Part shown: piece after piece, positions 1-5,932 of the stretch
Numbering within the stretch: the first letter of the stretch is position 1
Layout: every line of letters begins with the position of its first letter
NCBI GenBank assembly: GCA_016937725.1
Contig: JAFGVZ010000064.1
Coordinates: forward strand, 1 to 8,008
From: Paracoccaceae bacterium
GTDB taxonomy: Bacteria; Pseudomonadota; Alphaproteobacteria; Rhodobacterales; Rhodobacteraceae
DNA: 8,008 nucleotides
Reading direction: 5' to 3'
The notes under the pieces: generated by a model
The model's input: the letters and a program-made list of their open reading frames with translations, nothing else
Database searches by the model: none
Told to the model about the DNA's origin: nothing
Translations under genes and position numbers: made by a program

Positions 1-914
1 CGGCGGATGGCGGTGCATTTCTGCCCTGCCTTGGCGGTCATCTCGCGCATCACCTCGCGGATGAACAGGTCGAATTCGGGCGTGTCGGGCGTGGCATCTG
101 GCCCCAGAATGCAGGCGTTCAGGCTGTCGGCTTCCATCGTGAAGCGGGTGGAATTTCCGATGATCGCGGGGTGTGCTTTCAGCATCTGCCCGGTTGACGC
201 TGACCCGGTGAAGGTGACGACATCCTGCCCCGTCACATGGTCGAGCATGTCGCCCACGCTGCCGCAAACCAGTTGCAACGCGCCTTCGGGCAAAAGCCCA
301 GTGGCCAGAATGCGCCGCACGACCAACTCGGTCAGATAGGCGGTCTGGCTAGCGGGTTTCACGATGGCAGGCATACCGGCCAGCAAGTTGGGGGCGAGCT
401 TTTCCAACATCCCCCAGACAGGGAAATTGAACGCGTTGATATGCACGGCAACCCCGCGCAGGGGCGTCAGGATATGCCGCGCGGAAAAGCTGTTATCCGC
501 CGATAACGTCTCGACAGCCCCATCGGTCAGCACACGGGTATTGGGCAATTCGCGGCGCGCCTTGGATGCGTAGTTCAGAAGTGTGCCAATCCCGCCGTCA
601 ATGTCGATCCAGCCGTCTTTCGACGTAGCTCCGGTGGCCAATGACAGGGCGTGAAAGTCGTCCTTTTGGTCCAGCAGCGCCAGCCCGATTGCCTTCAGCA
701 TCAGCGCGCGCTCATGCACTGTCATGGCGCGTAAGGCTGCCCCCGCGCTTCGGCCGTGGGCCAAGGCTTCGGCCATATCCAAACCCGTGGCGTCAATCTC
801 GGCCACAACCGTGCCCGTCGCGGCATCCAGCAGCGGCTTATACGCCCCGCGCCCGTCGCGCCACGCGCCGCACAAGTAGCTTTGCAGCCGCATCTTTTGG
901 CGTGCATCCAGCAT
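1..914 (-). CDS. paaZ: PaaZ, bifunctional oxepin-CoA hydrolase / 3-oxo-5,6-dehydrosuberyl-CoA semialdehyde dehydrogenase (partial, 3' end missing)
   Basis: PaaZ opens the oxepin-CoA ring with a C-terminal MaoC-like hydratase domain and oxidises the resulting semialdehyde with an N-terminal NADP-dependent aldehyde dehydrogenase domain. Only 304 codons of the latter are visible. They show HINAFNFPVWG (158-168), KPAS (186-189), the nucleotide-loop motif FTGSASTG (235-242), the general-base Glu261 in FTMEADS and the catalytic Cys300 in GQKCTAIR. The reading frame leaves the window four codons after that cysteine. E. coli PaaZ is about 680 residues, so roughly the second half, including the whole hydratase domain, lies outside. 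I chose the ATG at 914 because AAAGGA stands 6 nt before it. An ATG at 893 would align better with the E. coli N-terminus but has no clear Shine-Dalgarno. It follows paaE by 11 nt and is probably cotranscribed. The family call is very firm; an intact hydratase domain is assumed, not seen. Confidence 0.96.
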   Translation of the reverse strand, partial: MLDARQKMRLQSYLCGAWRDGRGAYKPLLDAATGTVVAEIDATGLDMAEALAHGRSAGAALRAMTVHERALMLKAIGLALLDQKDDFHALSLATGATSKDGWIDIDGGIGTLLNYASKARRELPNTRVLTDGAVETLSADNSFSARHILTPLRGVAVHINAFNFPVWGMLEKLAPNLLAGMPAIVKPASQTAYLTELVVRRILATGLLPEGALQLVCGSVGDMLDHVTGQDVVTFTGSASTGQMLKAHPAIIGNSTRFTMEADSLNACILGPDATPDTPEFDLFIREVMREMTAKAGQKCTAIR

Positions 915-925
915 CGCGGATCCTT

Positions 926-1993
926 TCAGGTATCGTAGCTTAGCACCAACGTGTCGCTGATCGGTGTGCATTGGCAGGTCAGCACATAGCCCGCGCGCAC
1001 CTCGTAATCTTCCAGCGCGTGATTGACGGCCATCTCTGCTGCGCCCTCCAGCACCTTGGCGCGGCAGGTCGAACACACGCCCGCCTTGCAGGAATAGGGC
1101 GCGTCCAGATTGGCACCAAGGGCCGCTTGCAGCACTGTGGTGCCGTCCATCGGCATGTCGATGCGGCGGGTGGTGCCATCGAGCGAGATGGAGACCGCGC
1201 AGGTCTTGCCCTTGGCATCCGCGATGGCCGCGGCAGGCTTTGCCGCGCGCCCCGGTTGGGCGGCGCCGAACAGCTCATACTTGATCTGATTATCGCTCAT
1301 CCCATGCGCACGCAGCGATCCGGCAATGGTCTGCATCAATGCTTCCGGCCCGCAGATGAATGCGGTGGTCACGGCGCTCAGGTCAATCCACTGGGTGAAC
1401 AGCTTGTCCAGTTTGGCCGCATCCAGCCGCCCGGTGAACAGGTCAATCTCTTGCGCGTCCTGCCCCAGAATGTGCAGCACCGACAGGCGGCTCAGATACT
1501 GGTCCTTCAGGTCGTCCAGCTCTCCCCGGAACATGATCGACGCAATCCGCCGATTGGCATAAACCAGCGTGACGCGCGATTGAGGTTCGCGCGCCAGCAC
1601 CGTGCGGATGATGGACAGGATGGGCGTAATCCCGGACCCTGCGGCGAACATCAGGTAATGCCGCGCATCATCGGGCGCGAGGGGGGTGTGGAACTTGCCT
1701 TGGGGTGGCATGGCCTCCAGCACGTCACCCGGTTTCAATTCGGTATTGGCCCAAGTGCTGAACGCGCCACCTTCGACCCGCTTTATGCCCACACGCAAGG
1801 CGCCGTCATCCAGCCCCGCGCAAATGGAATAGGACCGCCGCAATTCCTGCCCGTCGAAGTCGCGTCGGAAGGTCAGGTATTGGCCTTGGATAAAGCGGAA
1901 TGCGTCCGTGTCCTGCGGCTGCAAAGTGACAACCACGCTGTCGCTTGTGTCGTGGGCCACATCGGTCACGGTCAGGGGGTGGAAACGGCTCAT
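926..1993 (-). CDS. paaE: PaaE, reductase subunit of 1,2-phenylacetyl-CoA epoxidase
   Basis: PaaE passes electrons from NADPH through FAD and a 2Fe-2S cluster to the diiron centre of PaaA. The 355-residue protein has the family's usual length and order. An FAD-binding beta-barrel carries RSYS at 53-56. A ferredoxin-NADP reductase nucleotide domain carries GSGITP at 119-124 and CGPEALM at 214-220. A C-terminal plant-type ferredoxin domain has cluster ligands Cys302, Cys307, Cys310 and Cys340 (C-x4-C-x2-C-x29-C). An alanine-rich stretch at about 243-263 looks like a flexible linker between reductase and ferredoxin parts. The ATG start is preceded by GAGGG, which overlaps the paaD stop region; paaD ends only 10 nt upstream, suggesting translational coupling. 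All expected cofactor residues are present. Related aromatic-ring reductases share this architecture, but the paaABCDE context decides the assignment. Confidence 0.97.
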   Translation of the reverse strand: MSRFHPLTVTDVAHDTSDSVVVTLQPQDTDAFRFIQGQYLTFRRDFDGQELRRSYSICAGLDDGALRVGIKRVEGGAFSTWANTELKPGDVLEAMPPQGKFHTPLAPDDARHYLMFAAGSGITPILSIIRTVLAREPQSRVTLVYANRRIASIMFRGELDDLKDQYLSRLSVLHILGQDAQEIDLFTGRLDAAKLDKLFTQWIDLSAVTTAFICGPEALMQTIAGSLRAHGMSDNQIKYELFGAAQPGRAAKPAAAIADAKGKTCAVSISLDGTTRRIDMPMDGTTVLQAALGANLDAPYSCKAGVCSTCRAKVLEGAAEMAVNHALEDYEVRAGYVLTCQCTPISDTLVLSYDT

Positions 1994-2003
1994 GCGCGCG
2001 CCC

Positions 2004-2510
2004 TCAGATACATTTGAAATAGTCGAACGGTTCCAAGCAGTCGCGGCACTGATACGCCGCCTTGCAGGGGGTGGACCCGTGTTGGCTGACCTTCTGCGTC
2101 TGCGCGGACCCGCAGCGCGGGCAGGCCACGACCAACGCCCCGCCGGTCAGCCGCTTCACCCGACCGGCCACCACGCCCGAAGCCGCTGTGCCATCCACAG
2201 GCGGCGCGATGCCGTAAGCGCGCAGCTTCTCGCGCGCGGCGTCTGTCAGCCAGTCGGTGGTCCAAGGCGGCGACAGGCGCTGCTGCATCCGAACGTTGGC
2301 CACGCCTTTCTCGCGCAAGGCGCGCTCAATCTCGAAATTGATGAAAGCGGTGGCGGGACAGCCCGAATAGGTGGGGGTCACGGTCACGACAACCGTATCC
2401 CCATCCAGCGCCACATCGCGCACGATGCCCAGTTCCGTGACAGAGATCACCGGGATCTCGGGGTCCGGCACCTCTGCCAGCCAGTCCCAGACTTGCGCCA
2501 TGTTTACCAT
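2004..2510 (-). CDS. paaD: PaaD, MIP18/DUF59-family maturation factor of the phenylacetyl-CoA epoxidase
   Basis: PaaD is needed for an active epoxidase but is not a catalytic subunit; as a relative of SufT/MIP18 proteins it is thought to assist metal-centre or Fe-S assembly. The 168-residue product has a DUF59 domain (about 1-100) with DPEIP at 16-20 and TPTYSGCPA at 45-53, including the conserved Cys51. The C-terminal tail is cysteine-rich: CPRC at 130-133, then Cys149, Cys155, Cys158 and Cys167. This spacing would suit a zinc- or Fe-S-binding knuckle typical of PaaD. It overlaps the 3' end of paaC by 7 nt if the ATG at 2510 is used. A second ATG at 2501, three codons in, would give no overlap, and neither has a strong Shine-Dalgarno, so the exact start is open. 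Function comes from the family; the metal-binding role is inferred from the cysteines. Confidence 0.95.
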   Translation of the reverse strand: MVNMAQVWDWLAEVPDPEIPVISVTELGIVRDVALDGDTVVVTVTPTYSGCPATAFINFEIERALREKGVANVRMQQRLSPPWTTDWLTDAAREKLRAYGIAPPVDGTAASGVVAGRVKRLTGGALVVACPRCGSAQTQKVSQHGSTPCKAAYQCRDCLEPFDYFKCI

Positions 2511-3274
2511 GTTGCGTCCGGGTAGGCGCGCGGCAGGAATTGCATAATCGCCAGCATATGGCCCAGATGTTCCGAGTGCTGACCCTGCTTGCCGCCCTTA
2601 TGCATGAAGCTGCCGTCGGGAATAACAAGCGTCGCCTCTGCCAGCACATCGCGCACCAGCGCGTCCCATGTGCCGCGCAAGCCGGTGAGATCAGGCATGA
2701 TCCCGGCCTCTGCCAGCGCGATGTCGGTCGCATCCGGCACCATCATCTCGCCCGTATAGGGCCAGAGCATGTCCAGCGCGTCCTGCATGCGCGCATGGCT
2801 TTCATCCGACCCGTCCCCCAACCGGATCACCAGATCGGCAGAGCGTTCCAGATGATACGCCACTTCCTTCCCGGCCTTCTCAGCAATCTCTGCCACCCGC
2901 GCATCCTGCGACTGGGCCAAGCCCGCCAGCATCGGCTGGTGCCATGCATCGAACAGGAATTGGCGCATCAGCGTGTGGCCGAAATCGCCATTCGGGCGCT
3001 CGACCAGCAGCAGGTTGCGAAACTCCCAGACATCGCGGTGAAAGGCCAGCGCATCGGCTGTGCGCCCCCTGCCTTCGACCTCACCCGCCAGCCCCAACCA
3101 CATTTGCGTCTGGCCAATCAGGTCCAGCGCGGTATTGGCCAGCGCGATGTCTTCTTCCAACACCGGCGCATGGCCGCACCATTCCGAGACACGATGCCCA
3201 AGCACCAACGTGCTGTCGCCCAAGCGGCACAGCCCTTCGAACATGGCCGCGTCCAGATCCACAACCGCGCTCAT
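2504..3274 (-). CDS. paaC: PaaC, structural subunit of 1,2-phenylacetyl-CoA epoxidase
   Basis: PaaC is the non-catalytic ferritin-like partner that forms the stable core complex with PaaA. The 256-residue product is almost entirely helical in character. It carries recognisable PaaC stretches: GHAPVLEEDIALANTALDLI (34-53), GHTLMRQFLFDAW (99-111), KEVAYHLERSADLVIRLGDG (136-155) and GQHSEHLGHML (231-241). I take the ATG at 3274, whose A is shared with the paaB TGA stop (TGATG), a classic coupled start-stop. A GTG one codon upstream (3277) is possible and would add a single residue. No good Shine-Dalgarno is visible, which fits translation by ribosomes finishing paaB. Length and motif content look complete, with no sign of damage. 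Confidence 0.96.
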   Translation of the reverse strand: MSAVVDLDAAMFEGLCRLGDSTLVLGHRVSEWCGHAPVLEEDIALANTALDLIGQTQMWLGLAGEVEGRGRTADALAFHRDVWEFRNLLLVERPNGDFGHTLMRQFLFDAWHQPMLAGLAQSQDARVAEIAEKAGKEVAYHLERSADLVIRLGDGSDESHARMQDALDMLWPYTGEMMVPDATDIALAEAGIMPDLTGLRGTWDALVRDVLAEATLVIPDGSFMHKGGKQGQHSEHLGHMLAIMQFLPRAYPDATW

Positions 3275-3558
3275 CACATATGCCCGATCTCGTCGGGGAT
3301 GTCGAAAAAGCTGGGGTGGCGGTAAACCTTGTCCTGCGACGGCTCGAACATCGGGCCTTTATCAGACGGGCTGGACGCCGTGATCGCCACCGAGGGCACG
3401 ACCCAGATGCTCACCCCTTCATTGCGCCGGGTGTAAACATCCCGCGCATGACGCATCGCCATCTCGGCATCGGGCGCGTGCAGGCTGCCGACATGGCGGT
3501 GGTTCAGCCCGTGCTGACCGCGAATGAAGATCTCCCACAGGGGCCATTCCGCAGACAT
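3274..3558 (-). CDS. paaB: PaaB, small subunit of 1,2-phenylacetyl-CoA epoxidase
   Basis: PaaB is a small subunit thought to bridge the PaaAC core with the reductase and is needed for epoxidase activity. The 94-residue product matches the family in length and along its whole sequence: WPLWEIFIRG (5-14), LNHRHVGSLHAPD (18-30), ARDVYTRRNEG (38-48), IWVVPS (51-56) and the C-terminal DKVYRHPSFFDIPDEIGHM (76-94). The start is the ATG at 3558, with AAAGG about 8 nt upstream. That purine stretch belongs to the tail of the repeat filling the paaA-paaB gap, so the repeat may supply the ribosome-binding site. The stop codon is shared with the paaC start. Identity is secure from near-complete conservation; it has no catalytic residues to inspect. 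Confidence 0.96.
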   Translation of the reverse strand: MSAEWPLWEIFIRGQHGLNHRHVGSLHAPDAEMAMRHARDVYTRRNEGVSIWVVPSVAITASSPSDKGPMFEPSQDKVYRHPSFFDIPDEIGHM

Positions 3559-3568
3559 CGCTTTACCC

Positions 3569-3629
3569 TTTCATCCTTGCAAAAATATCCTGGGGGTAGG
3601 CCGCAGGCCGTAGGGGGCAAAGCCCCCCG
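3569..3629 (-). repeat. Hairpin-bearing intergenic repeat between paaA and paaB (REP-like)
   Basis: The 71-nt paaA-paaB gap is filled by an element that, read on the minus strand, has three parts. The first is a GC hairpin (arms 3622-3627 and 3613-3618, six perfect G-C pairs, AAA/TTT loop). The second is a weaker GGCC-TGC-GGCC stem at about 3598-3608. The third is a tail, CCCCCAGGATATTTTTGCAA, then GGATGAAAGG. From memory, very similar CCCC-GGATATTTTT-CAAG-ATGAAA blocks recur between genes in many Rhodobacteraceae genomes; only one copy is in this window. The hairpin starts right at the paaA stop codon and the tail ends where the paaB ribosome-binding site begins. It could stabilise the paaA message end or weaken readthrough; it lacks a U-run right after the first stem, so it is not a textbook terminator. 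Confidence 0.7.
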
Positions 3630-4607
3630 TCATTCGGCGGCCAAGGGTGCTGCCGCCCGCTTGGCGGCATGCGCCATAAGCCCCTCACGCACCCATGCGC
3701 CATCGTCCCACGCCTTTTGCCGTGCAGCCAGCCGTTCGGCGTTGCAGGGGCCGTTGCCTTTCAGCACTTCGAAGAACTCGGTCCAGTCGGGTTCGCTGAA
3801 ATCATAGCCACCTTTTTCGGCGTTCCAGCGCAGATCGGGGTCGGGCACGGTCAGGCCCAGATATTCGGCTTGTGGAACGGTCTGGTCGACGAATTTCTGA
3901 CGCAGCTCGTCATTGGTGTTCATCTTGATCTTCCAGCGCATCGACTGCGCGGAATGGACGCTGTCCTTGTCAGACGGTCCGAACATCATCAGGCTGGGAT
4001 ACCAGAAGCGGTTCAGCGCATCCTGCGCCATGCGGCGCTGCGCTTCGGTCCCCGTGGCCATCTTGCGCATGATGTCAAAGCCCTGCCGCTGGTGGAAGCT
4101 CTCTTCCTTGCAGATGCGGATCATCGCGCGGCTATAGGGGCCGAAACTGGTGCGTTGCAGGGGCACCTGGTTCATGATCGCCGCACCATCGACCAACCAG
4201 CCGACCGCGCCGATATCGGCCCATGTCAGGGTCGGGTAGTTGAAGATGGACGAGTATTTCATCTTCCCCGCCAGCAGCGCCTCTGTCAGCTCGTCGCGCG
4301 AAACGCCCAGCGTTTCGGCGGCGCAATATAGGTATAGCCCGTGGCCCGCCTCATCCTGCACCTTGGCCAGCAGGATCGCCTTGCGCTCTAACGTAGGTGC
4401 GCGGGTGATCCAATTGCCTTCGGGCAATTGGCCGACAATCTCGGAATGCGCGTGCTGGCCGATCTGGCGAATCAGCGTCTTGCGATAGCCCTCGGGCATC
4501 CAGTCTTTCGGTTCGATCTTTTCGCCCGCGTCGATCCGCGCCTGGAACGCGGCGAGCTTTTCGGGGTCGTCCTGCGTCGCTTCGGATGTCACCATCTGTG
4601 CATACAT
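3630..4607 (-). CDS. paaA: PaaA, catalytic diiron subunit of 1,2-phenylacetyl-CoA epoxidase
   Basis: PaaA holds the diiron centre that inserts one oxygen atom into the ring of phenylacetyl-CoA, giving ring-1,2-epoxyphenylacetyl-CoA. The 325-residue product begins like known PaaA (DWMPEGYRKTLIRQIGQHAH, 35-54) and shows the carboxylate-bridged diiron pattern. Candidate ligands are Glu56 in SEIVG, Glu86 and His89 in DEAGH, Asp140 in WLVDGAA, and Glu169 and His172 in EESFH. The helical ferritin-like body is followed by the usual NAEKGGYDFSEPDWTEFFEV segment (262-281). The ATG at 4607 has AGAGGA about 9 nt upstream, and paaJ ends 15 nt before the start. Compared with E. coli PaaA there is a roughly 14-residue longer N-terminus. 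The alanine-rich C-terminus just precedes a hairpin-bearing repeat. Codons around residues 59-66 form a perfect inverted repeat, annotated separately. Confidence 0.97.
   Translation of the reverse strand: MYAQMVTSEATQDDPEKLAAFQARIDAGEKIEPKDWMPEGYRKTLIRQIGQHAHSEIVGQLPEGNWITRAPTLERKAILLAKVQDEAGHGLYLYCAAETLGVSRDELTEALLAGKMKYSSIFNYPTLTWADIGAVGWLVDGAAIMNQVPLQRTSFGPYSRAMIRICKEESFHQRQGFDIMRKMATGTEAQRRMAQDALNRFWYPSLMMFGPSDKDSVHSAQSMRWKIKMNTNDELRQKFVDQTVPQAEYLGLTVPDPDLRWNAEKGGYDFSEPDWTEFFEVLKGNGPCNAERLAARQKAWDDGAWVREGLMAHAAKRAAAPLAAE
4410..4431. repeat. Perfect 9-bp inverted repeat inside paaA
   Basis: CCAATTGCC at 4410-4418 and GGCAATTGG at 4423-4431 are exact reverse complements around a 4-nt loop (TTCG on the plus strand, CGAA in the paaA message). 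It overlaps codons for the conserved GQLPEGNW segment (residues 59-66), so the protein sequence constrains much of it. A stable mRNA hairpin about 180 nt into paaA is predicted from the pairing. Any regulatory role is unproven. Confidence 0.6.
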
Positions 4608-4622
4608 TGCTGCATTCCTCTC

Positions 4623-5828
4623 TCAAACACGTTCCAATATCAGCGCCACGCCTTGCCCCACGCCCACGCACATGGTGCAGAGCGCGTAGCGCTCTTGGCG
4701 GCGCTGCAATTCCCACGTGGCGGTAGCGACCATGCGCGCGCCGCTTGCGCCCAAGGGGTGACCCATGGCGATTGCGCCGCCATTGGGGTTCACATGCGCG
4801 GCGTCGTCGGGCAGGCCCAATTCGCGTAACACGGCAAGGGCTTGGGCGGCGAAGGCTTCGTTCAACTCGACCACATCCATGTCGGCCATGGTCAGCCCCG
4901 CCAGCGCCAGCGCCTTGCGCACTGCCGGGACCGGACCAATGCCCATGACGCGCGGGGCCACACCGGCGGCGGCGCAGGCAACAACGCGGGCACGCGGGGT
5001 CAGGCCGTTAGCCGTCGCTGCCGCTTCGGACGCCAACAAAAGCCCTGCCGCGCCGTCATTCACACCGCTGGCATTGCCCGCGGTCACGGTCAGGTCTGGC
5101 CCATTGATGCCGCGCAACTTCGCCAAAGCATCGGCGGTCGTGTCGGGGCGGGGGTGTTCGTCGCGGTCGATAACAAGTGCCGCGCCCTTGCGTTGCGGCA
5201 CCACGACCGGGCAAAGCTCATCCGCAAAGCGCCCGGCGTCCTGTGCCGCGGCCCAGCGCGCCTGAGAGCGCAAAGCGAAGGCGTCTTGGTCGGCGCGCGA
5301 CACGTCCCAATCGGCGGCCACGTTATCGGCGGTTTCCGGCATGGAATGGGTGCCATGGGCCGCGTCCAACTTGGGGTTCACAAAGCGCCAGCCGATCGTG
5401 GTGTCAAAGACCGCGTTCGCGCGCGAGAAGGCTGCTGTGGCTTTCGGCATCACAAAGGGCGCGCGGCTCATCGATTCGACGCCGCCAGCCAACATCAGCG
5501 CACAATCGCCCGCGCGAATGGCGCGCGCGGCCATGCCCACCGCGTCGAGGCCCGAGGCGCACAGGCGGTTGACGGTAATCCCCGGCACATCGACGGGCAA
5601 TTCTGCCACGAGCGCCGCCATACGGGCGACGTTGCGATTGTCCTCTCCGGCTTGGTTGGCGCAGCCCAGAATAACATCATCGACCAAGGCCCAATCCACC
5701 TGCGGGTTACGAGAGATCAACGCACGCAGCGGGATCGCGGCCAGATCATCGGCGCGCACGGATGACAAGGCACCGCCATAACGCCCGATTGGCGTGCGCT
5801 GTGCGTCGCAGATGAAAGCTTGCATCAT
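4623..5828 (-). CDS. paaJ: PaaJ/PcaF-type 3-oxoadipyl-CoA (and 3-oxo-5,6-dehydrosuberyl-CoA) thiolase
   Basis: This thiolase cleaves 3-oxo-5,6-dehydrosuberyl-CoA to 2,3-dehydroadipyl-CoA plus acetyl-CoA, and later 3-oxoadipyl-CoA to succinyl-CoA plus acetyl-CoA. With the start at 5828 the protein is 401 residues, the length of E. coli PaaJ as I recall it, and the catalytic residues fall at Cys90 (NRLCASG), His357 (GHPLG) and Cys387 (CTMCVGVGQG). Other PaaJ/PcaF signatures are RTPIGRYGGALSSVRADDL near the N-terminus, GCANQAGEDNRNVARMA, FDTTIGWRFVNP and ELNEAFAAQAL. A GGGAGGGG tract before the tandem ATGs at 5828/5825 fixes the start region. The frame is open farther upstream to an ATG at 5879, but that extension is not thiolase-like. 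The same family serves the beta-ketoadipate pathway as pcaF; the neighbours argue for the phenylacetate role. It is the first gene of the operon downstream of paaX. Confidence 0.95.
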   Translation of the reverse strand: MMQAFICDAQRTPIGRYGGALSSVRADDLAAIPLRALISRNPQVDWALVDDVILGCANQAGEDNRNVARMAALVAELPVDVPGITVNRLCASGLDAVGMAARAIRAGDCALMLAGGVESMSRAPFVMPKATAAFSRANAVFDTTIGWRFVNPKLDAAHGTHSMPETADNVAADWDVSRADQDAFALRSQARWAAAQDAGRFADELCPVVVPQRKGAALVIDRDEHPRPDTTADALAKLRGINGPDLTVTAGNASGVNDGAAGLLLASEAAATANGLTPRARVVACAAAGVAPRVMGIGPVPAVRKALALAGLTMADMDVVELNEAFAAQALAVLRELGLPDDAAHVNPNGGAIAMGHPLGASGARMVATATWELQRRQERYALCTMCVGVGQGVALILERV

Positions 5829-5832
5829 CGGA

Positions 5833-5840
5833 CCCCTCCC
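5833..5840 (-). promoter_or_regulatory. Shine-Dalgarno sequence of paaJ
   Basis: The minus strand reads GGGAGGGG here, with the GGAGG core 6 nt before the ATG at 5828 and 9 nt before the ATG at 5825. It decides against the longer reading frame that begins at 5879, but cannot separate the two tandem ATG codons. Confidence 0.75.
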
Positions 5841-5883
5841 AGAGCGCAGACGCCACCCAATGAAGGGACCATATCGCAATCAT

Positions 5884-5932
5884 GTCACAAAATAAAACAA
5901 AAATATCAATATTCTGTGCCGCTTTTATTCGG
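5884..5932 (-). promoter_or_regulatory. AT-rich candidate promoter/operator region of the paaJABCDEZ operon
   Basis: The 99-nt intergenic stretch between the paaX stop and the paaJ start contains a sharply AT-rich core that also covers the last codons of paaX. Read toward paaJ it holds TTGATA at 5909-5904 followed by T-rich DNA. No convincing -10 box sits at standard spacing, so no exact promoter is called. Two inverted repeats lie within it: CACAAAAT (5886-5893) with ATTCTGTG (5911-5918), matching at 7 of 8 positions with a 17-nt gap, and the palindrome AATAT-CA-ATATT (5902-5913). Known E. coli PaaX operators are widely spaced inverted half-sites, so the first has a comparable form but a different sequence. 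Position before the first catabolic gene supports a regulatory role. Confidence 0.45.

Noticed and set aside
1229..1247. Inverted repeat CGCGGCA-GGCTT-TGCCGCG within paaE
   Set aside because: It falls in the alanine-rich linker codons (GCC/GCG), where such GC pairing arises easily by composition; nothing else marks it as functional.
971..2017. A 348-codon plus-strand open frame opposite paaE
   Set aside because: It is antisense to a complete PaaE with all FAD, NAD and 2Fe-2S residues. Long antisense frames are common in GC-rich genes; its translation is rich in Arg, Gly and His with no recognisable domain.
2540..3325. A 261-codon plus-strand open frame opposite paaC and the end of paaB
   Set aside because: It mirrors conserved paaC coding sequence, has no ribosome-binding site I can see and encodes His/Gln/Arg-rich sequence without family features.
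3609..3629. Rho-independent terminator ending the transcript after paaA
   Set aside because: The GC hairpin is not followed directly by a U-run; the short T-run comes about 30 nt later after another stem. paaB-paaZ need expression with paaA, so full termination is unlikely.
4842..5765. A 307-codon plus-strand open frame opposite paaJ
   Set aside because: It is antisense to an intact thiolase with its catalytic Cys-His-Cys set in place; composition is Gly/Arg/His-rich and shadow-like.
5829..5879. A 17-residue N-terminal extension of the thiolase from an ATG at 5879
   Set aside because: The extension is not thiolase-like, and the strong Shine-Dalgarno lies inside it, directly before the tandem ATGs at 5828/5825.
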